A DNA stretch of 64,000 nt, from contig JAUXXJ010000046.1 in assembly GCA_030681195.1 (NCBI GenBank), positions 1-64,000 of the forward strand, written 5' to 3'. The stretch is from Rhodocyclaceae bacterium. GTDB lineage: Bacteria; Pseudomonadota; Gammaproteobacteria; Burkholderiales; Rhodocyclaceae. The position numbers and the translations under genes are program-made. Shown here piece after piece: positions 1-11,723 of this stretch (its first letter is position 1; the number at the start of each line of letters is the position of its first letter). Below the pieces are notes generated by a model that was not told the DNA's origin, did no database searches, and worked only from the letters and a program-made list of their open reading frames with translations.

Positions 1-131
1 CCTGGCTGCGCGATACCTTGGAGAAGCTCCCGACCTGCCTCAACCGCAACATCGATTCACTGCTACCGCTTCGCCAAACCCCATAACACTCTCGCCTGTC
101 TCTTGTCGACGAGGTACGGCTGGCCGCTTAC
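1..131 (+). mobile_element. Right end of an IS66-family insertion sequence (left part outside window)
   Basis: The segment carries the last codons of a transposase and then a terminal sequence ending in GGCCGCTTAC at 122-131. Read from outside, this is GTAAGCGGCC, which fits the GTAAGCG-type tips known for IS66 elements. The 8 bases after it (132-139, actatgat) would be the target-site duplication, but the left end is not visible so this cannot be checked. The element stops only 14 bp before the start codon of the next gene, so it probably replaced that gene's native promoter region. Confidence 0.7.
3..86 (+). CDS. tnpC: IS66-family transposase TnpC, C-terminal 27 residues (partial)
   Basis: The frame open at the left edge encodes WLRDTLEKLPTCLNRNIDSL and ends at TAA 84-86. 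IS66 TnpC proteins characteristically end with a 'YLxDVLxRLPxxxNxxIDxLLPxxW' helix, and the spacing of D-L-LP-IDxLLP here matches. The rest of the gene lies upstream of the window, so neither the catalytic DDE residues nor intactness can be judged. It sits inside the right terminal part of the element. Confidence 0.7.
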   Translation, partial: WLRDTLEKLPTCLNRNIDSLLPLRQTP

Positions 132-144
132 ACTATGATCACTA

Positions 145-1140
145 ATGACCATACCCATTATCAACGATCAGCAGGGATTGCGCATGGCAAAGGCTCAGTG
201 GTTTTTCGGTCGTACCGTTTCATTACCCGCTTCGGCACTCGCCGATCCGAAGCTGAAGATTCGATCCAAGCTGATTCTGGCGGCGATTGCTGCCATAGCT
301 GGACGAAGCGGACGCACGAAGCCCATCAGCAAAGGTGAAATCGCTGCAGCTTGCGGGCTTCCGGCCACAAACCTAGCGCGAGAACTGCGAGAGTTGGTTG
401 CGGCTGGCTGGCTAGAGGTTTCACGCCAGCCAGGGTCGAGCAGTATTTATCGGCTCAATGAGCCGAAGCCACAGGCCATGGATGCGGGAGCGGTATCCAA
501 ACCCGATGTGCCAACCACTCAACCGAACACCCCAAACAAGCTGAGGATGTCGGACACCCGGGTGACCACCTGTATCGGAACAGTCACCAAGATGGAAAAG
601 CACAACAACTCCTGGCTGGTGTCATTTACCCTCACGGACGAATCTACCGTCAGCACAATTTTCCCGGGAGTATTAAATCCCTGCGAAACGGGCGATTCAG
701 CTCACCTGTATGTCCGCGAATGGCAGGGCCGTAAAATCATCTCCGGAGGATTTTCCACTGGAGTGCATTGGATCAACCATCACCCACCCGTCCCCGTCGA
801 TCTCAAGACCGTGGAGATCGTCGTATCCGAACTCGATCACTACGCTACACCGGCCGGCCGTGTTTATGTTTCCATCGTGGGCAAAAGCGACACAATGCAA
901 GCCAAGGCAAGTTTTCCGGAAACTCAGGTTCCCAGAGAAATTGAAGTCGGTTCTCTGGTGCGCATCTCGCGCCGCGATGGAGGGCTGATGTCGCCAGACA
1001 TCACCCAGAATGTGTTCTCGGGCCTCCCCCCAGTTTCGCAACTTGAAATCGCCGGGGAATCTTTCATCGTTGAGTCCATTGGGCCGCAGGGAACGGTAGC
1101 CTGCAAGAGGGTAGCCGGCGCTGCCTTCGCGAGCAGATAG
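145..1140 (+). CDS. Winged-helix DNA-binding protein of unknown function
   Basis: I do not recognise a named family. Residues about 30-100 form a winged-helix-like region: a lysine-rich helix (DPKLKIRSKLILAAIAAIAG), then 'ISKGEIAAACGLPATNLARELRELVAAGWLEV', the usual layout of a recognition helix followed by a wing. The remaining 200 residues are beta-rich with no recognised motif. A second in-frame ATG at 184 (MAKAQWFF) is an equally plausible start. An IS66 end lies 14 bp upstream, suggesting the native regulatory region was lost. It could be a replication- or plasmid-partition-related regulator, but this is speculation. Confidence 0.55.
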   Translation: MTIPIINDQQGLRMAKAQWFFGRTVSLPASALADPKLKIRSKLILAAIAAIAGRSGRTKPISKGEIAAACGLPATNLARELRELVAAGWLEVSRQPGSSSIYRLNEPKPQAMDAGAVSKPDVPTTQPNTPNKLRMSDTRVTTCIGTVTKMEKHNNSWLVSFTLTDESTVSTIFPGVLNPCETGDSAHLYVREWQGRKIISGGFSTGVHWINHHPPVPVDLKTVEIVVSELDHYATPAGRVYVSIVGKSDTMQAKASFPETQVPREIEVGSLVRISRRDGGLMSPDITQNVFSGLPPVSQLEIAGESFIVESIGPQGTVACKRVAGAAFASR

Positions 1141-1349
1141 CCGGCCAATCTCACTCGGCGGGAACCCCTCGAGGGCAAACCAGTTGAGGTAGTTGGACAA
1201 TCCTAACGCCATTCCCCTATCGAACAGTCAGGTCAAGCCTGCCGTTCATGGAAAGCAATCAATACAACATCGGTGAAATTGACGAGTCGATTCGCCTTGC
1301 CGAGCAGGCGTTGAAACGGCTGGCGTCAATGCTCCGCGATGTCGCCGTG

Positions 1350-1775
1350 CTACACGACGGATTGGGCGCAGGTGCCTGTCGTTTGCTGATGTTTGCGTGG
1401 TGGAGGCGTGAGCGCCAGGCGTTCCCGCAGTTCGTCGCGGCAAATAACGGCGTCATTCAGCAGTTCTGCATCACGTCTCGGATTACACATCGCAATAATG
1501 GCTTCGACATCTGCAATCGCCTCCTTGATGCGATGATCCTTGACGAGCAAGCGGGCCCGCATGACGCGAAATGTGAGATCTTCAGGCGCCAGATCAATCG
1601 CGTGCAAGATGGTCTGGATGGCGGCCTTGGTGTATCCGGCTTTTTCCTCCGCCATGGCGACGAGCTGGTGGCCCGTTGCGCAAGTCGGGTTGCGGCGAAC
1701 GTATTCTGCGGCCGAGCCGATAGCCTTGGTGAAGGCGCCCTTGTCGATCAGAGTCTGCACGTGGCGTTTGATCAT
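1350..1775 (-). CDS. Small TPR-like helical repeat protein
   Basis: The 141-aa product is almost entirely helical with TPR-like periodicity: IDKGAFTKAIGSAAEYVRRNP, then a G-Y-x-A-A-I repeat ending in a APEDLTFRVMRARLLV unit and a third KEAIADVEAII unit. TPR folds are protein-interaction scaffolds, and no catalytic motif is seen. The frame is open further upstream, but the sequence before the 'MIKRHVQ' methionine lacks TPR character, so I placed the start there. An ATG three codons earlier is also possible. It is transcribed away from the NUDIX gene. Confidence 0.55.
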   Translation of the reverse strand: MIKRHVQTLIDKGAFTKAIGSAAEYVRRNPTCATGHQLVAMAEEKAGYTKAAIQTILHAIDLAPEDLTFRVMRARLLVKDHRIKEAIADVEAIIAMCNPRRDAELLNDAVICRDELRERLALTPPPRKHQQTTGTCAQSVV

Positions 1776-1876
1776 CAATAACATTTGGAAACCAGCCCAA
1801 GATAGATGCCTCATTAACGACTGGGACAAGGAAAGCTTGATTCCTTCGAGGTGACAACGCCCCGTAAAATGCGGAA

Positions 1877-2263
1877 ATGGAAGTAACCAGCAAAAGATAC
1901 CGCTCAACAGTCATTGTCCGAACGGAGCAGGGAGTGCTTCTGGCGGGAGATCAATCCGGTCTGGTCTTGTTGCCAGGTGGCGGCGTTGATCATGGTGAGT
2001 TGCCAATCGCTGCCGCCGCGCGCGAACTCCACGAAGAAACTGGACTGGTCGCCACATCGCTTCAATTCCTGTTCCACTACGAATCGCCGACCAACTTGCA
2101 CCATGTGTATTTCTGCGCAGCCGAAGGAACCCCCGTGGCCGCCGATGACGCTGAGTGCCTGGTGTTTCTGGATCAACCGGCCATTGAATCTTCTCTGAAT
2201 CTGTCGCCGGCAACGCGGACGATCCTGACCCGCTTCGAGGCATGGTGGCAGGAATCGGACTGA
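1877..2263 (+). CDS. NUDIX hydrolase
   Basis: A complete Nudix box is visible: G-x5-E-x7-REL-x-EE-x-GL in 'GGGVDHGEL...RELHEETGLV' at about residues 34-58. This forms the Mg2+-binding helix that hydrolyses a nucleoside diphosphate linked to another moiety. At 128 residues it is a single-domain family member, close in size to MutT/ADP-ribose pyrophosphatase-like enzymes. The substrate cannot be read from the sequence. It lies 7 bp before the SRAP gene, so the two may be co-transcribed. Confidence 0.85.
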   Translation: MEVTSKRYRSTVIVRTEQGVLLAGDQSGLVLLPGGGVDHGELPIAAAARELHEETGLVATSLQFLFHYESPTNLHHVYFCAAEGTPVAADDAECLVFLDQPAIESSLNLSPATRTILTRFEAWWQESD

Positions 2264-2270
2264 GTCGATC

Positions 2271-2939
2271 ATGTGCGGCCGATACGCCCTCAAAGCCACT
2301 CCAGCCGAACTTGTGACCCGCTTCGGTCTCGACGAGTGTGCTGACTTTGCCCCGCGTTACAACATCCCGCCCGGCACCGACATCCCGGTCATTCGCCAAT
2401 CCCCGGAAGGCAAGCGCGTCCTGCACCTGCTGCGCTGGGGCTTGGTGCCGAACTGGTCAAAAGATCCGAGTATTGGTGCGAAACTCAACAATGCACGCGG
2501 GGAAACCGTGGCGGAGAAGCCATCGTTTCGTGATGCCTTCAAACGGCGGCGATGTCTGATCCCTGCCAACGGGTTTTACGAGTGGAAAGCCGAGGGCAAG
2601 ATCAAACAGCCGTACTACATCAGCCTGCAATCCGGCGAACCCATGGCGATGGGCGGGCTATGGGAATCCTGGAAAGCGCCAGACGGCAAGATCCTGCGCA
2701 CCGCATGCATCATCACCACCGGCCCGAACGCAGTCATGGAACCGATCCACGACCGGATGCCCGTGATCGTGGCCCCGGATAACTGGCAATCCTGGCTGAA
2801 TGGTATGCCCGAGGAAGTGGGCGGAATGGTGGCGCCGTACAAGGATGGGGAGTTGCAGGCCTGGCCGGTCAGTCGGCGGGTGAGCAAGACGCAGGACAAG
2901 GATGAGGGCCTGATCGAACCGATCGAGGTGCCGGTATGA
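2271..2939 (+). CDS. yedK: SRAP-domain protein (YedK/HMCES-like abasic-site shield)
   Basis: The protein begins MCGRYALK, placing the catalytic Cys at residue 2 after Met removal. It also has the family's NARGET motif, RRCLIPANGFYEWK, and the IHDRMPVI histidine segment. SRAP proteins form a covalent thiazolidine link to abasic sites in single-stranded DNA and so protect stalled forks. The 222-aa length is normal. It follows the NUDIX gene by 7 bp and its stop overlaps the start of a truncated phosphatase reading frame (ATGA). Confidence 0.92.
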   Translation: MCGRYALKATPAELVTRFGLDECADFAPRYNIPPGTDIPVIRQSPEGKRVLHLLRWGLVPNWSKDPSIGAKLNNARGETVAEKPSFRDAFKRRRCLIPANGFYEWKAEGKIKQPYYISLQSGEPMAMGGLWESWKAPDGKILRTACIITTGPNAVMEPIHDRMPVIVAPDNWQSWLNGMPEEVGGMVAPYKDGELQAWPVSRRVSKTQDKDEGLIEPIEVPV

Positions 2940-3076
2940 AGGTAATTTTCGTTCGGCACGGAGAGAGTGTCACGATCTCCATTACGGCAGCGGAGGAAGT
3001 GCGCGATAACGCTACCGGTGGAACTGTGGCAAGAACACTGCCACCAGAAATCGCCCGTCTGGCAGTTGCTGGATAG
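2936..3076 (+). pseudogene. Truncated histidine-phosphatase (phosphoglycerate mutase-like) fragment
   Basis: A 46-codon frame begins MKVIFVRHGES, the hallmark first strand and RHG motif of the histidine phosphatase superfamily in which the His is phosphorylated. Real members have 180 residues or more with a second catalytic His; this frame ends at TAG 3074-3076 with nothing recognisable after residue 12. The ATG overlaps the SRAP stop codon as in a translationally coupled pair. I read it as a gene decapitated by a deletion or rearrangement next to the DUF423 gene. Confidence 0.55.
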
Positions 3077-3130
3077 CCGAAGGTTCGTACAGACCATTGA
3101 AGGCGATGAACATGATGATGCCGGCAAACG

Positions 3131-3541
3131 TCACGAAGAAGCGGGCATTCGGCTGCGCCAGACACCCACGGCAAACATCAGCCACCCCAGAATGAAGGCA
3201 CCGCCGCCCATCGGCGTGATGGCATGGAAGACATGGATGCCGGCGATGCTGCGGAGATAGAGATTGCCGCTAAACAGCACCATGCCGACAAGCATGAGCA
3301 GTCCCGATCCGGCGAGCCAGCGATTGGGAAGTATGCGACTCATCGCCAAGCCAATGGCCAGAAGGCCAAGTGCGTGGAGTTGGTGATAGTGCAGCGCCGT
3401 CTGGAACCAACCGCCAGGATCGTTGGCGGCGAGGTGGGCTTTTAATCCGTGCATCCCGGCAGCCCCAAGTCCGACAGTCAGTGCCATGTTGATAGCACCC
3501 AGAATGAGGAACCAGCGGGCGAGGGTAGGAAGTGGTTTCAT
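3131..3541 (-). CDS. DUF423 family membrane protein (YgdD-like)
   Basis: The 136-aa product has four hydrophobic helices and the DUF423 landmarks: an N-terminal GAxGMHGLKAH segment, 'FQTALHYHQLHALGLLAIG' in the second helix, and 'TPMGGGAFILGWLMF' near the C-terminus. The family is widespread and uncharacterised, located in the inner membrane. Stop and start positions leave 3 bp between it and the upstream cupin gene, so the two are probably one transcription unit. Confidence 0.85.
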   Translation of the reverse strand: MKPLPTLARWFLILGAINMALTVGLGAAGMHGLKAHLAANDPGGWFQTALHYHQLHALGLLAIGLAMSRILPNRWLAGSGLLMLVGMVLFSGNLYLRSIAGIHVFHAITPMGGGAFILGWLMFAVGVWRSRMPASS

Positions 3542-3544
3542 CAG

Positions 3545-3928
3545 TCAGGAAGGCATGAGGGGAGGCAGGGGATCGAGTAACGCCGTATCTTCGTGGCAAT
3601 ACGCCGGGCTGCAACAGCACAGGATGCGGAGGGGTTCAGACCCGATAGCCTCGATGCAGTGGGGTGTTCCCGGCGGAATCAGGATCGAGTCGCCCGGACT
3701 GACATCGAACACCTCCTGCCCCAGCGTCATCCGGCCACACCCTGAGGTGATGTGATAAATCTCTTCCGTCCGGTGATGTTGATGGAGCAGGGTACGCGTC
3801 CCGGGAGGAATGGCAGCCTCCGCCAGGCTCTGGTTGCGGGCGCCATGGTGTGCGAGATGCAGCAACTCGCGGATCTCCGATCCGTCCTTGGTGGCGTAGG
3901 TGGGGATGTCGGCGTAACGGGTCTTCAA
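3545..3928 (-). CDS. Single-domain cupin protein
   Basis: The product contains both cupin motifs: the metal-ligand His cluster 'LHQHHRTEEIYHI' with its Glu, and 'PGDSILIPPGTPHCIEA'. Such proteins bind a metal and act as sugar isomerases, dioxygenases or sensors; the substrate is unknown. I chose a TTG start (LKTRYADIPTY) because the first ATG at 3982 overlaps the start of the divergent SDR gene, and because AAGGA lies upstream of the TTG. The C-terminus carries an unusual CCC triple cysteine. Confidence 0.75.
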   Translation of the reverse strand: MKTRYADIPTYATKDGSEIRELLHLAHHGARNQSLAEAAIPPGTRTLLHQHHRTEEIYHITSGCGRMTLGQEVFDVSPGDSILIPPGTPHCIEAIGSEPLRILCCCSPAYCHEDTALLDPLPPLMPS

Positions 3929-3980
3929 TGTCGGTTTATCCTTCCGGCTGAGTATATCTGCCGAGCTACCAGGAAAATCC

Positions 3981-4673
3981 ATGTCGAAATCCCGCATTGT
4001 TCTCATCACCGGCGTCAGTCGTGGCCTCGGTCGCGCCATGGCGCACAAGTTTGCTGCCCTCGGTCATGTTGTCATCGGGTGCGGCCGTTCCAAACAGGCG
4101 ATCACCAGCTTGCAAAAGGATCTCGGTTCCCCTCATCGTTTCTCGATTGTCGATGTCACCCGGGATGCCCAGGTTGCCAAGTGGGCTGCGCAGATGCTTG
4201 AAGAAGTTGGACCGACTGATCTGCTCCTCAACAATGCTGCCCTGATGAACCCGGTGTCACCCCTGTGGGAGGTTTCCTGGAAGGAATTCGACGAGGTCAT
4301 CGACGTCAATATCAAGGGAGTGGCCAATGTCATTCGCCATTTTGTCCCAGCGATGGTGAAGCGCAAGTCCGGCATCATCGTCAATTTCAGCTCCGGCTGG
4401 GGCCGGGAAACCGATGCCGGCGTTGCGCCTTATTGTGCAAGCAAGTGGGCCATCGAGGGCTTGACGCGGTCCCTGGCGCAGGATCTGCCCAAAGGCATGG
4501 CGGCGATCCCCTTGAATCCCGGCATCATCGACACCGACATGTTGAGGAGTTGTTTTGGGGATGGAGCAGGGCAGTACCCTACCGCCGAGGTCTGGGCCGA
4601 GACCGCCGTACCTTTTCTGCTCGGGCTGAAGGCGTCCGACAATGGCAAGCCGCTGACGGTGCCCGGGAGGTGA
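3981..4673 (+). CDS. Short-chain dehydrogenase/reductase (SDR)
   Basis: A classical SDR: the Rossmann nucleotide-binding motif TGVSRGLG near residue 10, the NNAAL structural motif, a catalytic Ser in NFSSGWG and the catalytic YCASK pair. At 230 residues it is typical. It presumably reduces or oxidises a small carbonyl or alcohol with NAD(P)H; the substrate is not deducible. It diverges from the cupin gene, and their 5' ends nearly touch. Confidence 0.88.
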   Translation: MSKSRIVLITGVSRGLGRAMAHKFAALGHVVIGCGRSKQAITSLQKDLGSPHRFSIVDVTRDAQVAKWAAQMLEEVGPTDLLLNNAALMNPVSPLWEVSWKEFDEVIDVNIKGVANVIRHFVPAMVKRKSGIIVNFSSGWGRETDAGVAPYCASKWAIEGLTRSLAQDLPKGMAAIPLNPGIIDTDMLRSCFGDGAGQYPTAEVWAETAVPFLLGLKASDNGKPLTVPGR

Positions 4674-4801
4674 ATGAGCGTCTGCTTTCCGGCGGCTAAT
4701 CTGGCCTGGCCACTGACGACAGTGTGCCCACACCAGTCATCGGATTCTTCGGGATTTCAATAGCTGCTATCAGAGTGGCCCGTCGTGGCGCAACATCAAG
4801 C

Positions 4802-6436
<1,635 letters not shown>

Positions 6437-6466
6437 GGGCGGCAAATCAGTGGCGGAAAGATTCAC

Positions 6467-6815
6467 GGAATATCAAAACCCGAAGGGCTGGTTTCGAAGT
6501 GCTGCTGCCTGTCAGATGACCGGCTGCCGGAAGCATCGTGCGGCAGCAGTTGGCGGGGTGGCATCGATCTTTCATCCCCAGATGATAAGGTCGGGCTGGA
6601 TAACCTACTTTTGCTAAAACCGCCAAAAGTTTTCCTGAAGCGGATTTATTTTTTCCCAAAACCAACTCTTCGCTGTCGTGTCTTTCGTCAGCCATCTCCT
6701 TGACCATCTGGTTAGTCAGATCAGGCCGGGGGACACGATTAGCCGACTTCGGAGAGAGCAGGGAAATGAATGGCCGGATTGGAGCAGAAAATCCAGTGGC
6801 GGCTGATGGCCGTAT
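6467..6815. other. Intergenic stretch without a recognised gene
   Basis: About 350 bases separate the diguanylate cyclase start from the end of dapE. I see no open frame with protein-like character, no tRNA and no strong terminator. It ends in a copy of the dispersed 24-bp repeat. Confidence 0.5.
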
Positions 6816-6838
6816 GCCGTCTTGCCAGCGCCGACTTT

Positions 6839-6839
<1 letters not shown>
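6816..6839 (-). repeat. Dispersed 24-bp repeat, copy 1 (overlaps dapE stop)
   Basis: On the minus strand the copy starts within the TGA of dapE and reads AAAAGTCGGCGCTGG then CAAGACGGC. It differs from the consensus only in the variable GGG/CAA triplet region. The orientation given here is that of the AAAAGTC strand. Confidence 0.8.
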
Positions 6840-7978
<1,139 letters not shown>

Positions 7979-9154
7979 CTAGTCCATCTTCAAGGTGAAT
8001 TCGGAGAAGGTGGCGCCGCCTTCGGCCGTGCTGGCGGTGGCATCTGCCGAGGCCGATGGCGCCACCAGCGGCTTGTCGTCGGGCTTCTTCTCGACGGCAG
8101 CGTTGTTGATCAGCCAGTGCAGGTTGTTGGCCGAGTCGGCGTTGCCGAGCGCTTCTTCCAGCGAGATCGTGCCGGATTTGTAGAGGGCAAACAGCGACTG
8201 TTCGAAGGTTTGGGAACCGGGCGACATGCTCTGTTCCATCGCTTCCTTGACGCCGTTGAGGTCGCCTTTCTCGATCAGTTCGCCGATGTGACGCGAGTTA
8301 AGCATCACCTCGACGGCCGGCACGCGGCTGCCGTCCGGCTTCTTGACGAGGCGCTGCGAGATGATGCTCTTGAGCGTGACCGCCAGGTCGGCGAGCAGGG
8401 CCGGCCGGTTCTCCAGCGGGTAGAAGCTGATGATGCGCGACATCGAGTGGTAGCTGTTGTTGGCGTGCAGCGTGGCGAGGCAGAGGTGGCCGGATTGCGC
8501 GTAGGCAATCGCCTGGCTCATGGTTTCCTTGTCGCGAATCTCGCCGATGAAGATGCAGTCGGGCGCCTGACGCAGGGCGTTCTTCAGGGCAACATGGAAG
8601 GCGCGTGTATCGGAGCCGACTTCGCGCTGGTTGATGATCGACTTCTTGTTCTTGAAGATGAATTCGATCGGGTCTTCCAGCGTCAGGATATGGCCGGACT
8701 TCCGTTCATTCCGATAGTCGAGCATCGAGGTCAACGTGGTCGACTTGCCGGAACCGGTGGCGCCGACCATCAGGATCAGGCCGCGCTTTTCCATGATGAC
8801 GTCGGCCAGTACCGGCGGCAGGCTGAGGGTTTCAAACCTGGGGATTTCTGCCGGAATGTAGCGCACGACCAGCGCCGGCGTGCCTTTCTGGCGGAATACC
8901 GAGAGGCGGAAGTTACCGACGCCTTCCAGCGCATAACCGGTGTTGAGTTCGAGTTGATCCTCGAACTCGGCCATCTGGTGCTCGGTGAGGATTTCGCCCA
9001 ACAGTCCCATGATGGTCGCGGCATCCATCATCTGCTGGTTGACCGGCATGGCCACGCCGTTCAGTTTGATATTGATGGGCGCACCCACCGAGACAAAGAT
9101 GTCCGATGCCTTCTTTTCGGCCATCAACTGGAAGAGTCTCTGCATCGCGCCCAT
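7979..9154 (-). CDS. pilU: Type IV pilus retraction-type ATPase PilU
   Basis: Hexameric ATPase of the PilT/PilU family that powers pilus retraction at the inner membrane. Motifs: 'ASDIFVSVGAP' N-terminal domain, Walker A GATGSGKST, Asp box 'HILTLEDPIEF', Walker B 'IFIGEIRD' and His box 'HLCLATLHANN'. The QREVG segment and the long acidic C-terminal tail favour PilU over PilT. Start ATG 9152-9154 is preceded by a strong AAGGGGA ribosome site. It is inserted between two lysine genes without its usual partner pilT. Confidence 0.9.
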   Translation of the reverse strand: MGAMQRLFQLMAEKKASDIFVSVGAPINIKLNGVAMPVNQQMMDAATIMGLLGEILTEHQMAEFEDQLELNTGYALEGVGNFRLSVFRQKGTPALVVRYIPAEIPRFETLSLPPVLADVIMEKRGLILMVGATGSGKSTTLTSMLDYRNERKSGHILTLEDPIEFIFKNKKSIINQREVGSDTRAFHVALKNALRQAPDCIFIGEIRDKETMSQAIAYAQSGHLCLATLHANNSYHSMSRIISFYPLENRPALLADLAVTLKSIISQRLVKKPDGSRVPAVEVMLNSRHIGELIEKGDLNGVKEAMEQSMSPGSQTFEQSLFALYKSGTISLEEALGNADSANNLHWLINNAAVEKKPDDKPLVAPSASADATASTAEGGATFSEFTLKMD

Positions 9155-9180
9155 TGTTATTCCCCTTAGTTGCGCCGAAT

Positions 9181-10008
9181 TTAATCGCGTAAAAGGTCGT
9201 TGATGCTGGTCTTGGAACGGGTCTGTGCGTCCACCTTCTTGACAATCACGGCACAGGCCAGGCTGTACTTGCCATCGGCGGAGGGGAGATTGCCGGCGAC
9301 AACAACCGAGCCTTCGGGCACGCGGCCATAGACGACTTCGCCGGTGGCGCGGTCGTATATCTTGGTGCTCTGGCTGATGAACACGCCCATCGACAGCACG
9401 CAGTTGTCTTCGACGATCACGCCTTCTACGACTTCGGAACGCGCGCCGATGAAACAGTTGTCGCCGATGATGGTCGGGTTGGCCTGCAGGGGTTCGAGCA
9501 CGCCGCCAATACCGACGCCGCCGGAGAGGTGCACGTTCTTGCCGATCTGCGCGCAGGAGCCGACGGTGGCCCAGGTGTCGACCATGGTGTTTTCGCCGAC
9601 ATAGGCACCGATGTTCACGAAGCTGGGCATCAGCACCACGTTGTTGCCGATATAGGAACCGCGCCGCACGACGGCACCAGGGACGACGCGGAAGCCGCCC
9701 TTCTGAAAGGTGTGGGTGTCGTAGTGGGCGAACTTGGTGGGCACCTTGTCGAAGTAGCGGATCGGGCCGGCGTCCATCAGGGCGTTGTCCTCGATGCGGA
9801 AGGACAGCAGCACGGCCTTCTTGATCCACTGATGCGTCACCCACTGGCCGTCGATCTTTTCGGCGACGCGCAAGGCGCCCTTGTCGAGTTCATCCAACAC
9901 GGTCTGAACCGCTTCGCCGAGACGGGCGGGGGAGGAGCCGGGCTTCAGACTGGCACGATCTTCCCAGTATTGTTCGATGAGGCTTTGCAGTTCGGCAGTG
10001 GCGGACAT
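9181..10008 (-). CDS. dapD: Tetrahydrodipicolinate N-succinyltransferase
   Basis: Left-handed beta-helix acyltransferase converting tetrahydrodipicolinate and succinyl-CoA to the N-succinyl derivative in lysine biosynthesis. Hexapeptide-repeat character is clear in '[25 protein letters not shown]' type runs and '[22 protein letters not shown]'. Length 275 aa is exactly as expected. It lies between dapC and pilU in the same direction, consistent with one transcription unit. Confidence 0.95.
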   Translation of the reverse strand: MSATAELQSLIEQYWEDRASLKPGSSPARLGEAVQTVLDELDKGALRVAEKIDGQWVTHQWIKKAVLLSFRIEDNALMDAGPIRYFDKVPTKFAHYDTHTFQKGGFRVVPGAVVRRGSYIGNNVVLMPSFVNIGAYVGENTMVDTWATVGSCAQIGKNVHLSGGVGIGGVLEPLQANPTIIGDNCFIGARSEVVEGVIVEDNCVLSMGVFISQSTKIYDRATGEVVYGRVPEGSVVVAGNLPSADGKYSLACAVIVKKVDAQTRSKTSINDLLRD

Positions 10009-10037
10009 GAGGACGGTTTCCTTGTCAATAAAGTTGG

Positions 10038-11240
10038 TTAGTGTGATTCACAGAATTCGGCAATACGGTGGGCCGCTTCGAGGCATTCCGCCACGCCGGC
10101 GACGAGGGCGATACGAATGAAATCGCGACCAGGGTTGATTCCGCTGGCCTCGCGGGCGAGGTAGCTGCCTGGCAGGACGCTCACATTATATTGAGCGTGC
10201 AGACGGCGGGTGAATTCCGTGTCCGAGAGGCCGGTGGGCGCGGTATTCGCCCACAGGTAGAAGCCGGCGTCGGGCAGGGCGGTGGTCAGGTGCTTCGCCA
10301 CGATGGGCGTGACTTGCGCAAACTTCTCGGCATACAGGCGGCGGTTTTCCTGCACATGCGCCTCGTCGCGCCAGGCGGCGGCGCTGGCGGCCTGCACGGG
10401 AGGCGACATGGCGCAGCCGTGATAGGTGCGGTAGAGCCAGAACTTCTTGAGGATCGCCGCATCGCCGGCGACAAAGCCGGAACGCAGGCCGGGCACGTTG
10501 GAGCGCTTCGACAGGCTGCTGAACATGACGATATTCTTGTAGTCGTCGCGGCCGAGCTTTCGCGCGGCTTCGAGTCCGCCGAGCGGCGGCTGGGCTTCGT
10601 CGAAATAGATTTCCGAGTAGCACTCGTCGGCGGCAATAACGAAGCCGTAGCGATCCGACAGGGCAAACAGCCTCTGCCATTCGTCGAGCGCCATCACCTT
10701 GCCGGTGGGATTGCCCGGCGAGCAGACATAGACCAGTTGGCAGTCCTGCCAGATTTCTTCGGGTACGCCCGCCCAGTCCATGCGGAAATCATTGCTCGGC
10801 AGGTTGTTGAGAAAGTAGGGGCGGGCGCCGGCCAGCAGTGCGGCACCTTCGTAGATTTGATAGAAGGGATTCGGCGAAATCACCACGGGTTTACCGTGCT
10901 TCGGCGCGATGATGGTCTGGGCGAAGGCAAACAGCGCTTCGCGTGAGCCATTCACGGGCAGCACCTGATGCGTGCTGTCAGGGGCCGGGATACCGTAGCG
11001 CTTGCCGATCCAGTCGGCGATGGCCCGGCGCAGGTCGTCGGAACCGTTGGTGGTCGGATAGTTGGCGAGGCCGCCGAGATTGGCCGTCAGCGCCTCCTTG
11101 ATGAAGGCCGGGGTCGGGTGCTGCGGTTCGCCAATGTGCAGCTTGATTTCCTTGCGGGCGGCGGGCGGGGTGTTGCCAGCAAATAGGGCACGCAGCTTTT
11201 CGAAGGGGTAGGACTGCAGCTTGTCGAGATTGGGATTCAC
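10038..11240 (-). CDS. dapC: Succinyldiaminopimelate transaminase
   Basis: PLP-dependent class I/II aminotransferase. The PLP-lysine motif '[18 protein letters not shown]' and 'SPGNPTGKV' are present, and '[10 protein letters not shown]' is typical of the proteobacterial DapC subgroup. It makes N-succinyl-diaminopimelate for DapE. I use GTG 11238-11240 ([16 protein letters not shown]) as start; an open frame continues upstream into queF but without homology. The gene lies 4 bp after queF. Confidence 0.92.
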   Translation of the reverse strand: MNPNLDKLQSYPFEKLRALFAGNTPPAARKEIKLHIGEPQHPTPAFIKEALTANLGGLANYPTTNGSDDLRRAIADWIGKRYGIPAPDSTHQVLPVNGSREALFAFAQTIIAPKHGKPVVISPNPFYQIYEGAALLAGARPYFLNNLPSNDFRMDWAGVPEEIWQDCQLVYVCSPGNPTGKVMALDEWQRLFALSDRYGFVIAADECYSEIYFDEAQPPLGGLEAARKLGRDDYKNIVMFSSLSKRSNVPGLRSGFVAGDAAILKKFWLYRTYHGCAMSPPVQAASAAAWRDEAHVQENRRLYAEKFAQVTPIVAKHLTTALPDAGFYLWANTAPTGLSDTEFTRRLHAQYNVSVLPGSYLAREASGINPGRDFIRIALVAGVAECLEAAHRIAEFCESH

Positions 11241-11244
11241 CGCA

Positions 11245-11664
11245 TCAGCCCCGTGTATTGGATTGGGCAGGGAAGTCGGCCAGTTCGACGCGCGGCTCAG
11301 GCTTCCAGCCCTTCTTGCGATGTTCGGCCACGACATTGGTAAAGATGCCGCCGCGCACGTAGAAGCGTGCGGTAAGTCGCATGAAACGCGGTTTGGTGGC
11401 CTTGACCAGATCGTCGAGGATGCGATTGGTGACATCTTCGTGGAAATGGCCTTCGTCGCGGAAGCTCCACATGTAGAGCTTGAGGCTCTTCAATTCGACG
11501 CACAGCTTGTCGGGAATGGTGTCGAGCGTCAGCACGGCGAAATCCGGCTGGCCGGTCTTCGGGCACAAACAGGTGAATTCCGGGATTTCCATGTGGATCT
11601 GGTAATCCCGTTGCGGCGCAGGGTTGGGGAATGTTTCGAGGGTTTTGGTGGGGGCGCTGGACAT
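11245..11664 (-). CDS. queF: NADPH-dependent preQ0 reductase
   Basis: Short unimodular QueF that reduces 7-cyano-7-deazaguanine to preQ1 for queuosine tRNA modification. The motif '[15 protein letters not shown]' supplies the catalytic Cys34 and Asp41, and '[20 protein letters not shown]' is the second signature. 139 aa is normal for the YkvM type. It leads the dap operon, an apparent transcriptional coupling of unrelated functions. Confidence 0.95.
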   Translation of the reverse strand: MSSAPTKTLETFPNPAPQRDYQIHMEIPEFTCLCPKTGQPDFAVLTLDTIPDKLCVELKSLKLYMWSFRDEGHFHEDVTNRILDDLVKATKPRFMRLTARFYVRGGIFTNVVAEHRKKGWKPEPRVELADFPAQSNTRG

Positions 11665-11723
11665 GGCAATTTGATCGTAATTTAGGCCGCGCGATTATAG
11701 TAGTGCCGGCCTTGAAGGCGTGA

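Noticed and set aside
697..1212. Minus-strand frame ending in the winged-helix gene (starts MALGLSNYLNWF)
   Set aside because: The first residues look plausible but most of it is antisense to the plus-strand gene; no family recognised.
1248..1781. Plus-strand frame starting MESNQYNIGEIDE opposite the TPR gene
   Set aside because: Its first 35 residues look protein-like but the rest is antisense to the better-supported TPR gene; not enough to call.
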